Assembly: GCA_963830725.1 (NCBI GenBank)
Contig: CAWHNO010000002.1
Location: forward strand, 186,001-250,000
DNA: 64,000 bases
DNA from: DASSUW01 sp963830725
GTDB taxonomy: Bacteria; Actinomycetota; Thermoleophilia; Solirubrobacterales; Solirubrobacteraceae
Direction: 5' to 3'
In this document: in pieces, positions 17,139 through 25,590 of the stretch
Position numbering within the stretch: position 1 is the stretch's first letter
Layout of the letters: every line of letters starts with the position of its first letter
Made by a program: the position numbers and the translations under genes
The notes under the pieces: generated by a model
The model's database searches: none
Seen by the model: only the letters and a program-made list of their open reading frames with translations
Told to the model about the DNA's origin: nothing

Positions 17139-17910
17139 CGGGCGGCGCACGCCGACGATCCTGGCGATGGGCGGCGGTGGCTTCACCGCCGGCTCCGACG
17201 ACCCCGCGCTCGACGAGCTCGTCCTGCGGCTCACCCAGACCGCGCGCCCGCGGGTCTGCCTGCTCCCGACCGCCGGCGGCGACTCCGAGCACCAGATCCG
17301 GCGCTTCCACGAGACCTACGGCGACCGGCTGTGCGAGCCCTCTCACATCTCACTGTTCCGCCTCGGCCGCCAACCCGTTCCACTCAGAGAGCACTTACTG
17401 TCACAGGACGCGATCTACGTCGGCGGCGGCTCGATGGTGAACCTGCTCGCGATCTGGAAGGCCCAGGGCCTCGACACCATCCTGCACGAGGCCTGGCAGG
17501 CGGGTGTCGTCCTTGCCGGGCTCAGCGCCGGGTCGATGTGCTGGTTCGAGTGGGGCGTCAGCACGTCGTACGGCCACGCCGCGCCCGCGCGCGGCCTCGG
17601 CTTCCTCCCGGGCTCCAACTCGGTCCACCACGACAGCGAGCCCGCCCGGCGCCCCGTGTACCTCGACGCCGTCCGCAGCGGCGAGCTCCCGCCCGGCTAC
17701 GCGATCGACGACGGCGCCGCGCTGATCATCCGCGGCACGACCCTGTCCGAGGTCGTCACCGCCCGCCCCGGCGCCCGCGCCTACTCGGTCACCCCGGACG
17801 GCGAGGAGCCGCTCCCCGCGCGCGCGATCGCGACGACGCGCACGATCCACCCCGCGGCGACCGCCGTCGCCGAGCTGCGCCGGCTGCGCCTGTCGCACCT
17901 CACTGATTGA
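17128..17910 (+). CDS. S51 family peptidase (peptidase E-like), copy 2
   Basis: This 260-residue paralogue repeats every landmark of its neighbour: ILAMGGGGFTAG, the CLLPTAGGD strand, YVGGGSMVNLL, the nucleophile elbow AGLSAGSMCWFEWG and a histidine in NSVHHDSE. The TTG at 17128 overlaps the end of copy 1 by 11 nt and gives the family N-terminus, so the two are translationally coupled products of a tandem duplication. It has a C-terminal extension of about 20 residues absent from copy 1. It is convergent with the small gene that follows. Confidence 0.88.
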   Translation: MPPDGRRTPTILAMGGGGFTAGSDDPALDELVLRLTQTARPRVCLLPTAGGDSEHQIRRFHETYGDRLCEPSHISLFRLGRQPVPLREHLLSQDAIYVGGGSMVNLLAIWKAQGLDTILHEAWQAGVVLAGLSAGSMCWFEWGVSTSYGHAAPARGLGFLPGSNSVHHDSEPARRPVYLDAVRSGELPPGYAIDDGAALIIRGTTLSEVVTARPGARAYSVTPDGEEPLPARAIATTRTIHPAATAVAELRRLRLSHLTD

Positions 17911-17911
17911 T

Positions 17912-18094
17912 TCAGGAGTCCATCGCGTCGTAGGCCTGCTCGTGGACCAGGTCGGCGACCTCGTCCCCTTCGGGCACGTCGTCGTGCTCGGTCCGCAGGT
18001 GCTCGGCCAGGTGCGCGGCCAGCTCCTCGTCGTTGGCGGCCGAGATGGTGTCGCCGCACTCGTTGCATTCGATCACGCGCATGGCGCAAGTCAT
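17912..18094 (-). CDS. Small DUF1059-like protein
   Basis: The 60-residue acidic protein has the pattern of DUF1059 small proteins: RVIECNECGDTISAANDEEL with a CxxC pair, then HLAEHLRTEH, which with the cysteines could bind a metal ion. The ATG at 18082 (MRVIECNE) is the more likely family start; the ATG at 18094 adds four residues. It is a single gene convergent with the S51 pair. Function is unknown. Confidence 0.65.
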   Translation of the reverse strand: MTCAMRVIECNECGDTISAANDEELAAHLAEHLRTEHDDVPEGDEVADLVHEQAYDAMDS

Positions 18095-18129
18095 ACCTGC
18101 TCAACCAGGAGGACGCATGGACGCCGACC

Positions 18130-19978
18130 TCACCCCAGTGCGCGGTTGAGGTTGTAGGCGGCGCTGATCAGCGCCAGGTGCGTGAAGGCCTGCGGGAAGT
18201 TGCCGAGCTGCTCGCCGGTCGGGCCCACCTCCTCCGAGTAGAGCCCGAGGTGGTTGGCGTACGTGAGCATCTTCTCGAACGCGAGCCGCGCCTCGTCCAG
18301 CCGGCCCGCCCGCGTCAGCGCCTCGACGTACCAGAACGAGCACATCGAGAACGTGCCCTCCTCGCCGCGCAGCCCGTCCGGCGAGGCCTCGACGTTGTAG
18401 CGGTAGACGAGCGAGTCGGAGACCAGCTCGTCGCCGATGCTGTCGAGCGTGGAGAGCCAGCGCGGATCGGTCGGCGCGATGAACAGCACGAGCGGCATCA
18501 GCAGGATCGAGGCATCGAGCACGTCCGAGCCGTAGTTCTGGACGAACGCTCCGCGTTCCTCGCTCCAGCCCTTCTTCATGATCTGGTTGTAGATCCGGTC
18601 GCGCTCCCCGAGCCAGCCCACGATGTCGCCCGGCAGCCCGCGCGCCCGGTTCATGCGGATCGCGCGCTCGATCGCCACCCACGACATCAGCCGCGAGTAC
18701 GTGAAGTCCTTCTGGCCGCCGCGCGTCTCCCAGATCCCCTCGTCGGGCTGGTCCCAGTTCTCGCACAGCCAGTCGACGATCCGGCGCACGTTCTCCCACG
18801 TCTCGTAGTGGATCGGGCGCCCGTACTTGTTGTAGAGGTAGATCGAGTCGATCATCTCGCCGTAGATGTCGAGCTGGCGCTGCTCGGCGGCCGCGTTGCC
18901 GATCCGGACCGGCGCGGAGTTGCGATAGCCGCTCCAAGACGGATGCTCGATTTCGGGCAACTCCGCGCGGCCGTCGATCCCGTACATGATCTGGAGCGGT
19001 CCCGAGGGGCCGACCTTCCACTCGCGCGTACGGTCGGTCAGCCAGCCCATGAAGGCGGCCGCCTCCTCGGTGAAGCCGAGCCGCAGCAGCCCGTACAACG
19101 AGAACGCGGCGTCGCGGATCCAGGTGTAGCGGTAGTCCCAGTTGCGCTCGCCGCCGAGCTGCTCGGGCAGCGAGGTGGTGGGAGCGGCGACCAGCGCGCC
19201 GGTCGGCGCGTAGGTCAGCAGCTTCAGCGTCAGCGCCGACCGCTGCACCATCTCGCGCCAGCGCCCGCGATAGCCGGACTGGGCGACCCAGCGGCGCCAG
19301 TAGTCGACGGTGGCCTCGAACGAGGCGGCCGTCTCGTGCTCCGGATAGGGCCGCGCGATGTGGTCGGTCGCCACACGCTCGAGCACGAAGGTCTGCGACT
19401 GCCCCGCCGCGAGGTCGAAGGTGGCGTGGACGCCGCCGCCGCGGCGCTCGAGCCGGCGCTGCGATCCCATCGCGTGGGCGATCGCACCCTCGAGCGCGAG
19501 CGTGAGCTCGCGGCGAGCGGAACAGCACGCCGTGCGGGTGCATCTCGACCTCGTGCTCGGCCCGCCCGTAGTCGAACCGCGGCTGGACCTCGATCATGAA
19601 CTCCATCTCGCCGCGCACCTGCACCACCCGCCGGATCAGCCGGTGCCGGTGCATACCCGGGTCGGCCGACTCGATCGGCATGAAGTCCTGCACCTCCCCC
19701 ACCCCGTTCGCGGTGAAGAAGCGCGTGATCAGGATGTTGGTGTCGGGGAAGTAGAGCTGGCGCGAGGTCCAGCCGTCCTGCGACGGCCGCAGGGCGTAGT
19801 GGCCGCCGTCCTCGGTGTCGAGGATGCTGCCGAACACGCTCGGGGCGTCGAACGCCGGGCAGCAGTACCAGTCGATCGTGCCCGTCGTGCCCACCAGCGC
19901 GACGGTGTGCAGGTCGCCGACCAACCCGTGCTCGGCGATCGGCAGGTACGCCTGCGCGAGATCGCCGGAGTCCGCCAT
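18130..19978 (-). CDS. Glycoside hydrolase family 15 (glucoamylase/trehalase type), one frame break
   Basis: The corrected product of 615 residues has the GH15 layout: an N-terminal beta-sandwich (PIAEHGLVGDLHTVALVG, DWYCCPAFDAPSVF) and an alpha/alpha barrel with NWDYRYTWIRDAAFSLYGL and GFTEEA. GH15 enzymes release beta-D-glucose from alpha-glucans, and actinobacterial members include trehalases. One extra base near 19511 splits it into two open frames that join cleanly. The ATG at 19978 follows the rpiB stop directly, and it is the last gene of the sugar-phosphate operon, so it probably supplies glucose to the ROK kinase of the same operon. Confidence 0.88.
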
Positions 19979-20442
19979 CTAGTGTCCCGACACTGCGAGA
20001 ACTCCTGCTCGATCGCCTCGATCTTGCCGAGCCGCCGCACGTGGCGCTCCTCGTTCGTGAACCGGGCTCCGAGGAACGCGCGCATGACGTCGCCCGCCAG
20101 CGCCGGCCCGATCACGCGCGCGCCGAGGCAGAGCACGTTGACGTCGTCGTGCTCGACGCACTGGCGCGCCGTGTACGTGTCGTGCGCACACGTGGCGCGG
20201 ATGCCGGGCACCTTGCACGCCGCCACCGCCACCCCGGCGCCCGAGCCGCAGACCACGATCGCGCGCTCCGCGCGGCCCTCGCGGACCGCGTCGGCGCCCG
20301 CCCGCGCGATGTCCGGATAGTCGACGGGGTCGGTCGAGTTCGTGCCGAGGTCGACCGGCTCGTGCCCCTGCTCGGCCACCACGTCGAGCACGAGCGCCTT
20401 GAGCGGGAAGCCGGCGTGGTCGAACGCGCACGCGACCTTCAT
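19979..20442 (-). CDS. rpiB: Ribose-5-phosphate isomerase B (frame break near the 3' end)
   Basis: RpiB interconverts ribose-5-phosphate and ribulose-5-phosphate. The protein shows FDHAGFPLK at the N-terminus, PVDYPDIA, the phosphate loop VVCGSGAGVAVAACKVPGIRA and the C-terminal RRLGKIEAIEQEF. The natural end (about 150 residues) needs one added base near 19995, giving a stop (TAG) directly before the GH15 ATG. Without it the frame runs on into GH15 out of frame. The ATG at 20442 overlaps the stop of the ROK gene by 3 nt. Confidence 0.9.
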
Positions 20443-21434
20443 CGTCCCTCCACCGTCGCCTCCATCACCTGGCCGGTCTCCTCCGCGTACTCCTGGGCCG
20501 CGAGCAGCGCCGCGCCGAGCACGCCCGCGCGCGGACCGTGGCGGGCCAGGCGGATCTTGCACAACGAGCCGGCGCCCGGCACGGCGTACTTCCACGCCAC
20601 CTCGCGCGCGGGCCCGAGCAGGAACTCACCGGCGGCGGACACGCCGCCCCCGACCACGACCTCGAGCGGGTCGAACATCGTGATCGCGTTGGCGATCCCG
20701 ATCCCGAGCCGCTCGCCGAGGATCCGCAGGCAGCGGATCGACGCCTCGTCGCCCTCGCGCGCGCCGTCGACCACGTCGTGGCCGGTCACGCCGCCCGAGC
20801 GCGTGAGCCGCTTCCCGAGGAACGAGTTGGGGTCCTCGCCAGCGGCCTCGACCGCCAGCTTGTCGAGCGCCGTGCCGGAGGCGAGCAGCTCGAGCGAGCC
20901 GGCCTGCGGGAAGACGCCGCTGTGCGCGGGCGCGCCCGCCACCAGGTCGAGGCCGATGATCGTGTGGCCGACCTCCGACGCGGCGCCGGTCGCGCCGCGG
21001 TAGAGCCGGCCGTTGAGCACGAGACCGCCGCCCACGCCGGTGCCGACCGTGAACATCACCAGGTGCGGGACGGCCATGCGGCCGTCGTGGAACGCCTCGG
21101 CGAGCGCGGCGCACGAGGCGTCGTTCTCGACGTAGACGGGAATCCCGGCGCGGTCGGTCAGCAGCTCGCGCAGCGGCAGGTCCTTGAGCGGGATGTTGAC
21201 GCTCGAGCGGATGCGCCCGGTCGCGAACTCGATCAGCGACGGGACGCCGATCCCCACGGCGCGCGTGTCGGGCGTGCGCGCCGCATCGATCACCGTCATC
21301 AGCTGCGCGACCAGCGCCTCCTGGCTGCCGAGCTCGGTGTGGTGCAGGCCCGACTCGCTCAGCTCGCCCGCCTGGAGCGTGGCGACGGCGATCTTGGTGC
21401 CGCCGACGTCGATGCCGACGAATTGATCGCTCAT
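20439..21434 (-). CDS. ROK family glucokinase lacking the usual zinc cysteines
   Basis: The 331-residue ROK kinase probably phosphorylates glucose to glucose-6-phosphate. It has the ATP motif GIDVGGTKIAVA, the sugar/catalytic region ENDASCAALAE, VGTGVGGGLVLNG and EVGHT. ROK kinases usually follow EVGHT with a zinc site CxCGxxGCxE. Here the equivalent stretch reads GAPAHSGVFPQAGSLE, with no cysteine left, so either zinc is not bound or it is bound differently. It overlaps pgl and rpiB by 3-4 nt and sits in an operon of glucose-6-phosphate metabolism, which supports the glucokinase call. Confidence 0.88.
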   Translation of the reverse strand: MSDQFVGIDVGGTKIAVATLQAGELSESGLHHTELGSQEALVAQLMTVIDAARTPDTRAVGIGVPSLIEFATGRIRSSVNIPLKDLPLRELLTDRAGIPVYVENDASCAALAEAFHDGRMAVPHLVMFTVGTGVGGGLVLNGRLYRGATGAASEVGHTIIGLDLVAGAPAHSGVFPQAGSLELLASGTALDKLAVEAAGEDPNSFLGKRLTRSGGVTGHDVVDGAREGDEASIRCLRILGERLGIGIANAITMFDPLEVVVGGGVSAAGEFLLGPAREVAWKYAVPGAGSLCKIRLARHGPRAGVLGAALLAAQEYAEETGQVMEATVEGR

Positions 21435-22099
21435 CCGGGCGCCGCCGCCCGGTCGAGGTAGACGGTCAGCTCGCCGTCGCCCGGCCGTACGTGGGCGGCC
21501 GGCGAGGTGAGGTCCGGGTCGTCGCCGAACGCCCGCCGGACGGCCTCCCGCTTCGACTCCCCGGTGACCAGGAAGACCACGTGTCGCGCCGCGTTGATGG
21601 CCGGCAGCGTGAGCGAGATGCGCGGGACCTGTGGCTCCATGCCCGCCTCCGGGACGCCGACCACCAGCCGGTCGGTCACATCGACCTCCGGCTTGCCGGG
21701 AAACAGCGACGCGCAGTGCGAGTCGGGCCCGAGCCCGAGCAGCAGCAGGTCCCAGCGCGGCTCGTCGCCGAGCCGCTCGCGCACGCGCGCCTCGTAGGCG
21801 TCCGCGCCGCGCTCGTGGCCGAGCTCGCCCTCCATCCGCATCACCTCCGGCGGCGGATCGAGGTGCGAGAGCAGCGCCGCCTCGGCCATGCCGTGGTTGG
21901 ACCACTCGTGGTCCTCGGGGACGCAGCGCTCGTCGCAATACCACACGGTCGCCGCGGCCCAGTCGCCGCGCGCGGCCGCCTCGTAGGCGCGCTTCGGCGA
22001 GCTGCCGCCGGTCAGCACGATGTGGCCGCCGGCGCCCGCGGCGCCGGCCAGCAGGTCGGCCACGGCGGCCGCCGGGTCGTCGAGCACCTCGAGCCTCAT
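21431..22099 (-). CDS. pgl: 6-phosphogluconolactonase
   Basis: The 222-residue enzyme hydrolyses 6-phosphogluconolactone, the second step of the oxidative pentose phosphate pathway. Motifs are VLTGGSSPKRAYE, WYCDERCVPEDHEWSN and LLGLGPDSHCASLFPG (a GxGxDGHxASLFPG variant). The ATG overlaps the opcA stop (ATGA), and its stop overlaps the ROK start in the same way. Confidence 0.95.
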   Translation of the reverse strand: MRLEVLDDPAAAVADLLAGAAGAGGHIVLTGGSSPKRAYEAAARGDWAAATVWYCDERCVPEDHEWSNHGMAEAALLSHLDPPPEVMRMEGELGHERGADAYEARVRERLGDEPRWDLLLLGLGPDSHCASLFPGKPEVDVTDRLVVGVPEAGMEPQVPRISLTLPAINAARHVVFLVTGESKREAVRRAFGDDPDLTSPAAHVRPGDGELTVYLDRAAAPG

Positions 22100-23148
22100 C
22101 GTGCGAGCACCTGCGCGCAGGCCAGCGCCGGCCGGTAGGTCGGATCGCGCAGCAGCGCCTGGCGGACGCCCTCGCCGAGGATCCCGCCCTCGCCGCGGGA
22201 GGCGCCGAGCACGGTCCAGCTCTGCTCGGAGCCGTCGCGCGCGCGGCGCACGGCCTTCAGCCCGCCAGGCGCGCGGTCGAGCGAGACGGCCTCGCCCGAC
22301 GCGATCTCGACCGTGACCCCGGCGAGCCCGGGCGCGTCCTGGTGCGCCGGCTCGAGCTGGATCCGCACCTCCTGCCGGCGCGCCCGCGCGTGGCCGGTGA
22401 GGTAGCGGTCCGAGCGCGACAGCGGGCCGGGCTTCCAGCCCAGGCGCGACGACAGCCAGCCGCAGAACAGCATCGCGGCGGCGAGCGAGTCCTCGCGGTG
22501 GCGGACGGTGACCGAGGAGACGCCGCCGAGGGCCGCGCGCAGGTGCGGCGGGTCGAAGGTCGCCGCCACGCGCTCGCGCCACGGCGTCGAGCGCAGCCAG
22601 GCGAGGTCGACCACGTACGCGTGCTCGGACAGCTCGGCCACCCGCGCCAGCGAGCGCGCCACGTCCGGCTCGTCCTGCGTGTCGACGAGCACGATCTGGG
22701 CCAGCCGGCGCAGGGCGTCGATCGCCTCGTCGTGCCCGTGCGGCGCCCACACCATCGTCGCCAGGTCCGACACCAGCAGCGGGTCGACGATCGTGTCGAG
22801 CTTGGACAGGTGGCGCGGGCCGACCTCGATCTCCACGCGCTCGCGTGCGAGCGCGATGTGACCGGGGACCGGCTTCGCGTCATCGGTGCCGACGCCCGCC
22901 CAGGCGTCGAGCGTGTCGCGCCCGTGCTCGACGCAGCACAGCACCAGCCGCGACGGGTGGTAGCGCCCGACGCGCTCGAAGCGGTTCTCGATCTCGCCGC
23001 GGAACTCGGCATCCACGATCGCCACGACGTTGAGCACGCGCGCCGGCACGAACGGGTGGTCGGAGTGGTAGTGCTCGGCGACGATCCGCCGCAGCGCGGC
23101 CTCGATCTTGGCCGGCGTCGTGTTGCGCTCGGACCAGACCTCGTCCAC
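22096..23148 (-). CDS. opcA: Glucose-6-phosphate dehydrogenase assembly protein OpcA
   Basis: OpcA proteins accompany and activate glucose-6-phosphate dehydrogenase in cyanobacteria and actinobacteria. The 350-residue product has the family features RVLNVVAIVD, RYHPSRLVLCCVEHGRD, a DPLLVSDLATMVWAPHG segment and the C-terminal domain that follows FCGWLSSRLGW. It directly follows the zwf stop and overlaps pgl, the classical zwf-opcA-pgl order. Confidence 0.95.
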   Translation of the reverse strand: MDEVWSERNTTPAKIEAALRRIVAEHYHSDHPFVPARVLNVVAIVDAEFRGEIENRFERVGRYHPSRLVLCCVEHGRDTLDAWAGVGTDDAKPVPGHIALARERVEIEVGPRHLSKLDTIVDPLLVSDLATMVWAPHGHDEAIDALRRLAQIVLVDTQDEPDVARSLARVAELSEHAYVVDLAWLRSTPWRERVAATFDPPHLRAALGGVSSVTVRHREDSLAAAMLFCGWLSSRLGWKPGPLSRSDRYLTGHARARRQEVRIQLEPAHQDAPGLAGVTVEIASGEAVSLDRAPGGLKAVRRARDGSEQSWTVLGASRGEGGILGEGVRQALLRDPTYRPALACAQVLAR

Positions 23149-24672
23149 TTAGAGCGGCCTCCAGCGGCGGTCCTGCCCGAGCAGCGCGTCGGCCTCGGCC
23201 GGGCCGGGCGTGCCGGCCTCGTACTCGGCCATCGGCGGGTGGCCGTCGCTCCACGCCTGCAGGATCGGGTCGATGATCGACCACTGGGCGTCGACTTCGT
23301 CGTTGCGGGTGAAGAGCGTCGCGTCCCCGCGCATGGCGTCGAGGATCAGCCGCTCGTACGCCTCGGGGGACTGCGACATGAACGAGGTGCCGTACAGGAA
23401 CTCCATGTTGACGGGGCGGATGCGCATGCTCGCGCCCGGGATCTTCGCGCCGAGCGAGAGCGACACGCCCTCGTTGGGCTGCATGGTGAGGATCAGCTGG
23501 TTCGGCTGCACGCCGACCGAGCCCTTGGACTGGAAGGCCATGTGCGGGACGGGCTTGAGCTGGACCGCGATCTCGGTGACCTTGCGCGCCAGCCGCTTGC
23601 CGGTGCGCAGCACGATCGGGACGCCGGCCCAGCGCCAGTTGTGGACCTCGAGCCGCAGCGCGGCGTACGTCTCGGTGTTCGAGTCGGCCGGCACGCCCTC
23701 CTCCTCGAGGTAGCCCGGCGCCTCCGCGCCGCCGACCACGCCCGCCGTGTAGCGGGCGCGCACCGTCATCCGCGCCACCTCCTCGAGCGTCGGCGGCTCG
23801 ATCGCGTGCAGCACCTTGACCTTCTCGTCGCGCACCTTGTTGGCCTCGAACGACCCCGGCGGCTCCATGCACACCAGCGTGAGCAGCTGGAGCATGTGGT
23901 TCTGCACGAGGTCGCGCAGCGCGCCCGAGCTGTCGTAGTAGCCGGCGCGCGTCCCGATGCCGATGTCCTCCGCCGCGGTGATCTGGATGTGGTCGATGTA
24001 GTTGCGGTTCCAGACCGGCTCGAACATGTAGTTCGCGAACCGGAACGCCATCACGTTCTGGACGGTCTCCTTGCCCAGGTAGTGGTCGATGCGGAAGACC
24101 TGGCGCTCGCGGAACACCGAGTGCACGACATCCTGGAGCGAGCGCGCGGAGGCGAGGTCGGTGCCGAACGGCTTCTCGATCACCGCGCGCACGTCGGCGG
24201 CCTCGTGCCGGTACAGGCCGTTCTGCTTGATCGCATCGGTGATGACGGGGAAGAACTCCGGCGCCGTCGAGAGGTAGTAGACGCGGTTGAGCGGCTGGAC
24301 CGCCTCGGCGTCGAGCTCGTCCATCGCCTCGCCCAGGCGCGCGTAGCCGGGCACGTCGTCGAACGGGATGCCGAGGTAGCGCATGCGGCCGACGAGGCCG
24401 TCGAGCACCTCGTCGCTCGGGGGGCGGCGCGAGAACTCGCCGATCGACTCGCGCGCCTGCGCGCGGAAGTCGTCGTCGCTCAGGTCGCGGCGCGATACGC
24501 CGATCAGGTTGAAGCGCTCCGGCAGCGCCCCCTCGTGGGCGAGGTTGTAGAGCGCGGGCAGCAGCTTGCGGCGCGCGAGGTCGCCGCTGGCGCCGAAGAT
24601 GACCAGCGTGGTGGCCGGGACCGGCAGGCGCTCCAGGCCCTCGACGAGCGGGTTCTCGGTCGCGGCGACCAT
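23149..24672 (-). CDS. zwf: Glucose-6-phosphate 1-dehydrogenase
   Basis: The 507-residue enzyme oxidises glucose-6-phosphate with NADP+. The nucleotide-binding GASGDLARRKLLPALYNL lies at residues about 28-46, the active-site RIDHYLGKETVQN near residue 195, and the ANYMFEPVWNRNYIDHIQIT block follows. The frame is clean, the ATG at 24672 lies 3 nt after gnd, and opcA starts right behind its TAA. Confidence 0.97.
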   Translation of the reverse strand: MVAATENPLVEGLERLPVPATTLVIFGASGDLARRKLLPALYNLAHEGALPERFNLIGVSRRDLSDDDFRAQARESIGEFSRRPPSDEVLDGLVGRMRYLGIPFDDVPGYARLGEAMDELDAEAVQPLNRVYYLSTAPEFFPVITDAIKQNGLYRHEAADVRAVIEKPFGTDLASARSLQDVVHSVFRERQVFRIDHYLGKETVQNVMAFRFANYMFEPVWNRNYIDHIQITAAEDIGIGTRAGYYDSSGALRDLVQNHMLQLLTLVCMEPPGSFEANKVRDEKVKVLHAIEPPTLEEVARMTVRARYTAGVVGGAEAPGYLEEEGVPADSNTETYAALRLEVHNWRWAGVPIVLRTGKRLARKVTEIAVQLKPVPHMAFQSKGSVGVQPNQLILTMQPNEGVSLSLGAKIPGASMRIRPVNMEFLYGTSFMSQSPEAYERLILDAMRGDATLFTRNDEVDAQWSIIDPILQAWSDGHPPMAEYEAGTPGPAEADALLGQDRRWRPL

Positions 24673-24675
24673 GGA

Positions 24676-25590
24676 TCAGCCGCCTCCGGCCGCCCGTTCG
24701 ACCGCGTGGCCGCCGAACTGGTTGCGCAGGGCGGCCAGCATCCGGTGCGTGTAGTCGCCCTCGCCGCGCGAATAGAAGCGGGCGTACAGCGACGCGGTGA
24801 TGACGGGGGTCGGCACGTCGAGGTCGATCCCGTCGATGATCGTCCAGCGGCCCTCGCCGGAGTCGCTGACGTGGCCCTTGAGGCCCTCGAGGTCGTTGCC
24901 CTCCTGCTCGAACGCGCGCTCGGCCAGCTCGCACAGCCACGACCGGATCACCGAGCCGCGGTTCCACAGGCCGGCGACCTCCTTGAGGTCGATGTCGTAC
25001 CGGGCCTTGTGCATCAGCTCGAAGCCCTCGGCGTAGGCCTGCATGATCCCGTACTCCACGCCGTTGTGGACCATCTTCACGAAGTGGCCGGCGCCGGCGT
25101 CGCCGAAGTGGTGCCAGCCGTCGGGCGGGGCGAGCACGGTGAGGATCGGGGCGAGCCGCTCCACGCTCTCGGCGTTGCCTCCGACCATCATGCAGTAGCC
25201 GACCTCGAGCCCCCAGACGCCGCCGGACGTGCCGACGTCGACGTAGTGGATGCCGCGCTCGTCCAGCGCGGCGGCGCGGCGGACGTCGTCGTGCCAGTTG
25301 GTGTTGCCGCCGTCGACGACGGTGTCGCCCGCGTCGAACAGGTCGGCGAGCTTGAACACGGTCTCCTCGGTGGGATCGCCCGCGGGCACCATCACCCACA
25401 CGGTGCGCGGCGGCTCGAGCTTGGCCACGAGGTCCTCGAGCGAGGCGGCCCCCGTGGCGCCGTGGCCCTCGGCGGCGCTGACGGCGTCGGCGCTGAAGTC
25501 GAACGCCACGACCTGGTGGTCCGAGTCGCGGTGGATGCGATGGACCATGTTGCCGCCCATCTTCCCGAGCCCTACGAAGCCGAGCTGCAT
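24676..25590 (-). CDS. gnd: 6-phosphogluconate dehydrogenase, decarboxylating, short (GndA-like) type
   Basis: The enzyme converts 6-phosphogluconate to ribulose-5-phosphate and CO2. It has 304 residues, matching the short form rather than the 470-residue form. Motifs are GFVGLGKMGGNM for the dinucleotide, DVGTSGGVWGLEVGYCMMVGG, and HFVKMVHNGVEYGIMQAYAEG with the catalytic lysine and the substrate-binding asparagine. Short forms often prefer NAD+, so coenzyme preference is open. Its ATG overlaps the tal-pgi stop by one base (TGATG). Confidence 0.95.
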   Translation of the reverse strand: MQLGFVGLGKMGGNMVHRIHRDSDHQVVAFDFSADAVSAAEGHGATGAASLEDLVAKLEPPRTVWVMVPAGDPTEETVFKLADLFDAGDTVVDGGNTNWHDDVRRAAALDERGIHYVDVGTSGGVWGLEVGYCMMVGGNAESVERLAPILTVLAPPDGWHHFGDAGAGHFVKMVHNGVEYGIMQAYAEGFELMHKARYDIDLKEVAGLWNRGSVIRSWLCELAERAFEQEGNDLEGLKGHVSDSGEGRWTIIDGIDLDVPTPVITASLYARFYSRGEGDYTHRMLAALRNQFGGHAVERAAGGG

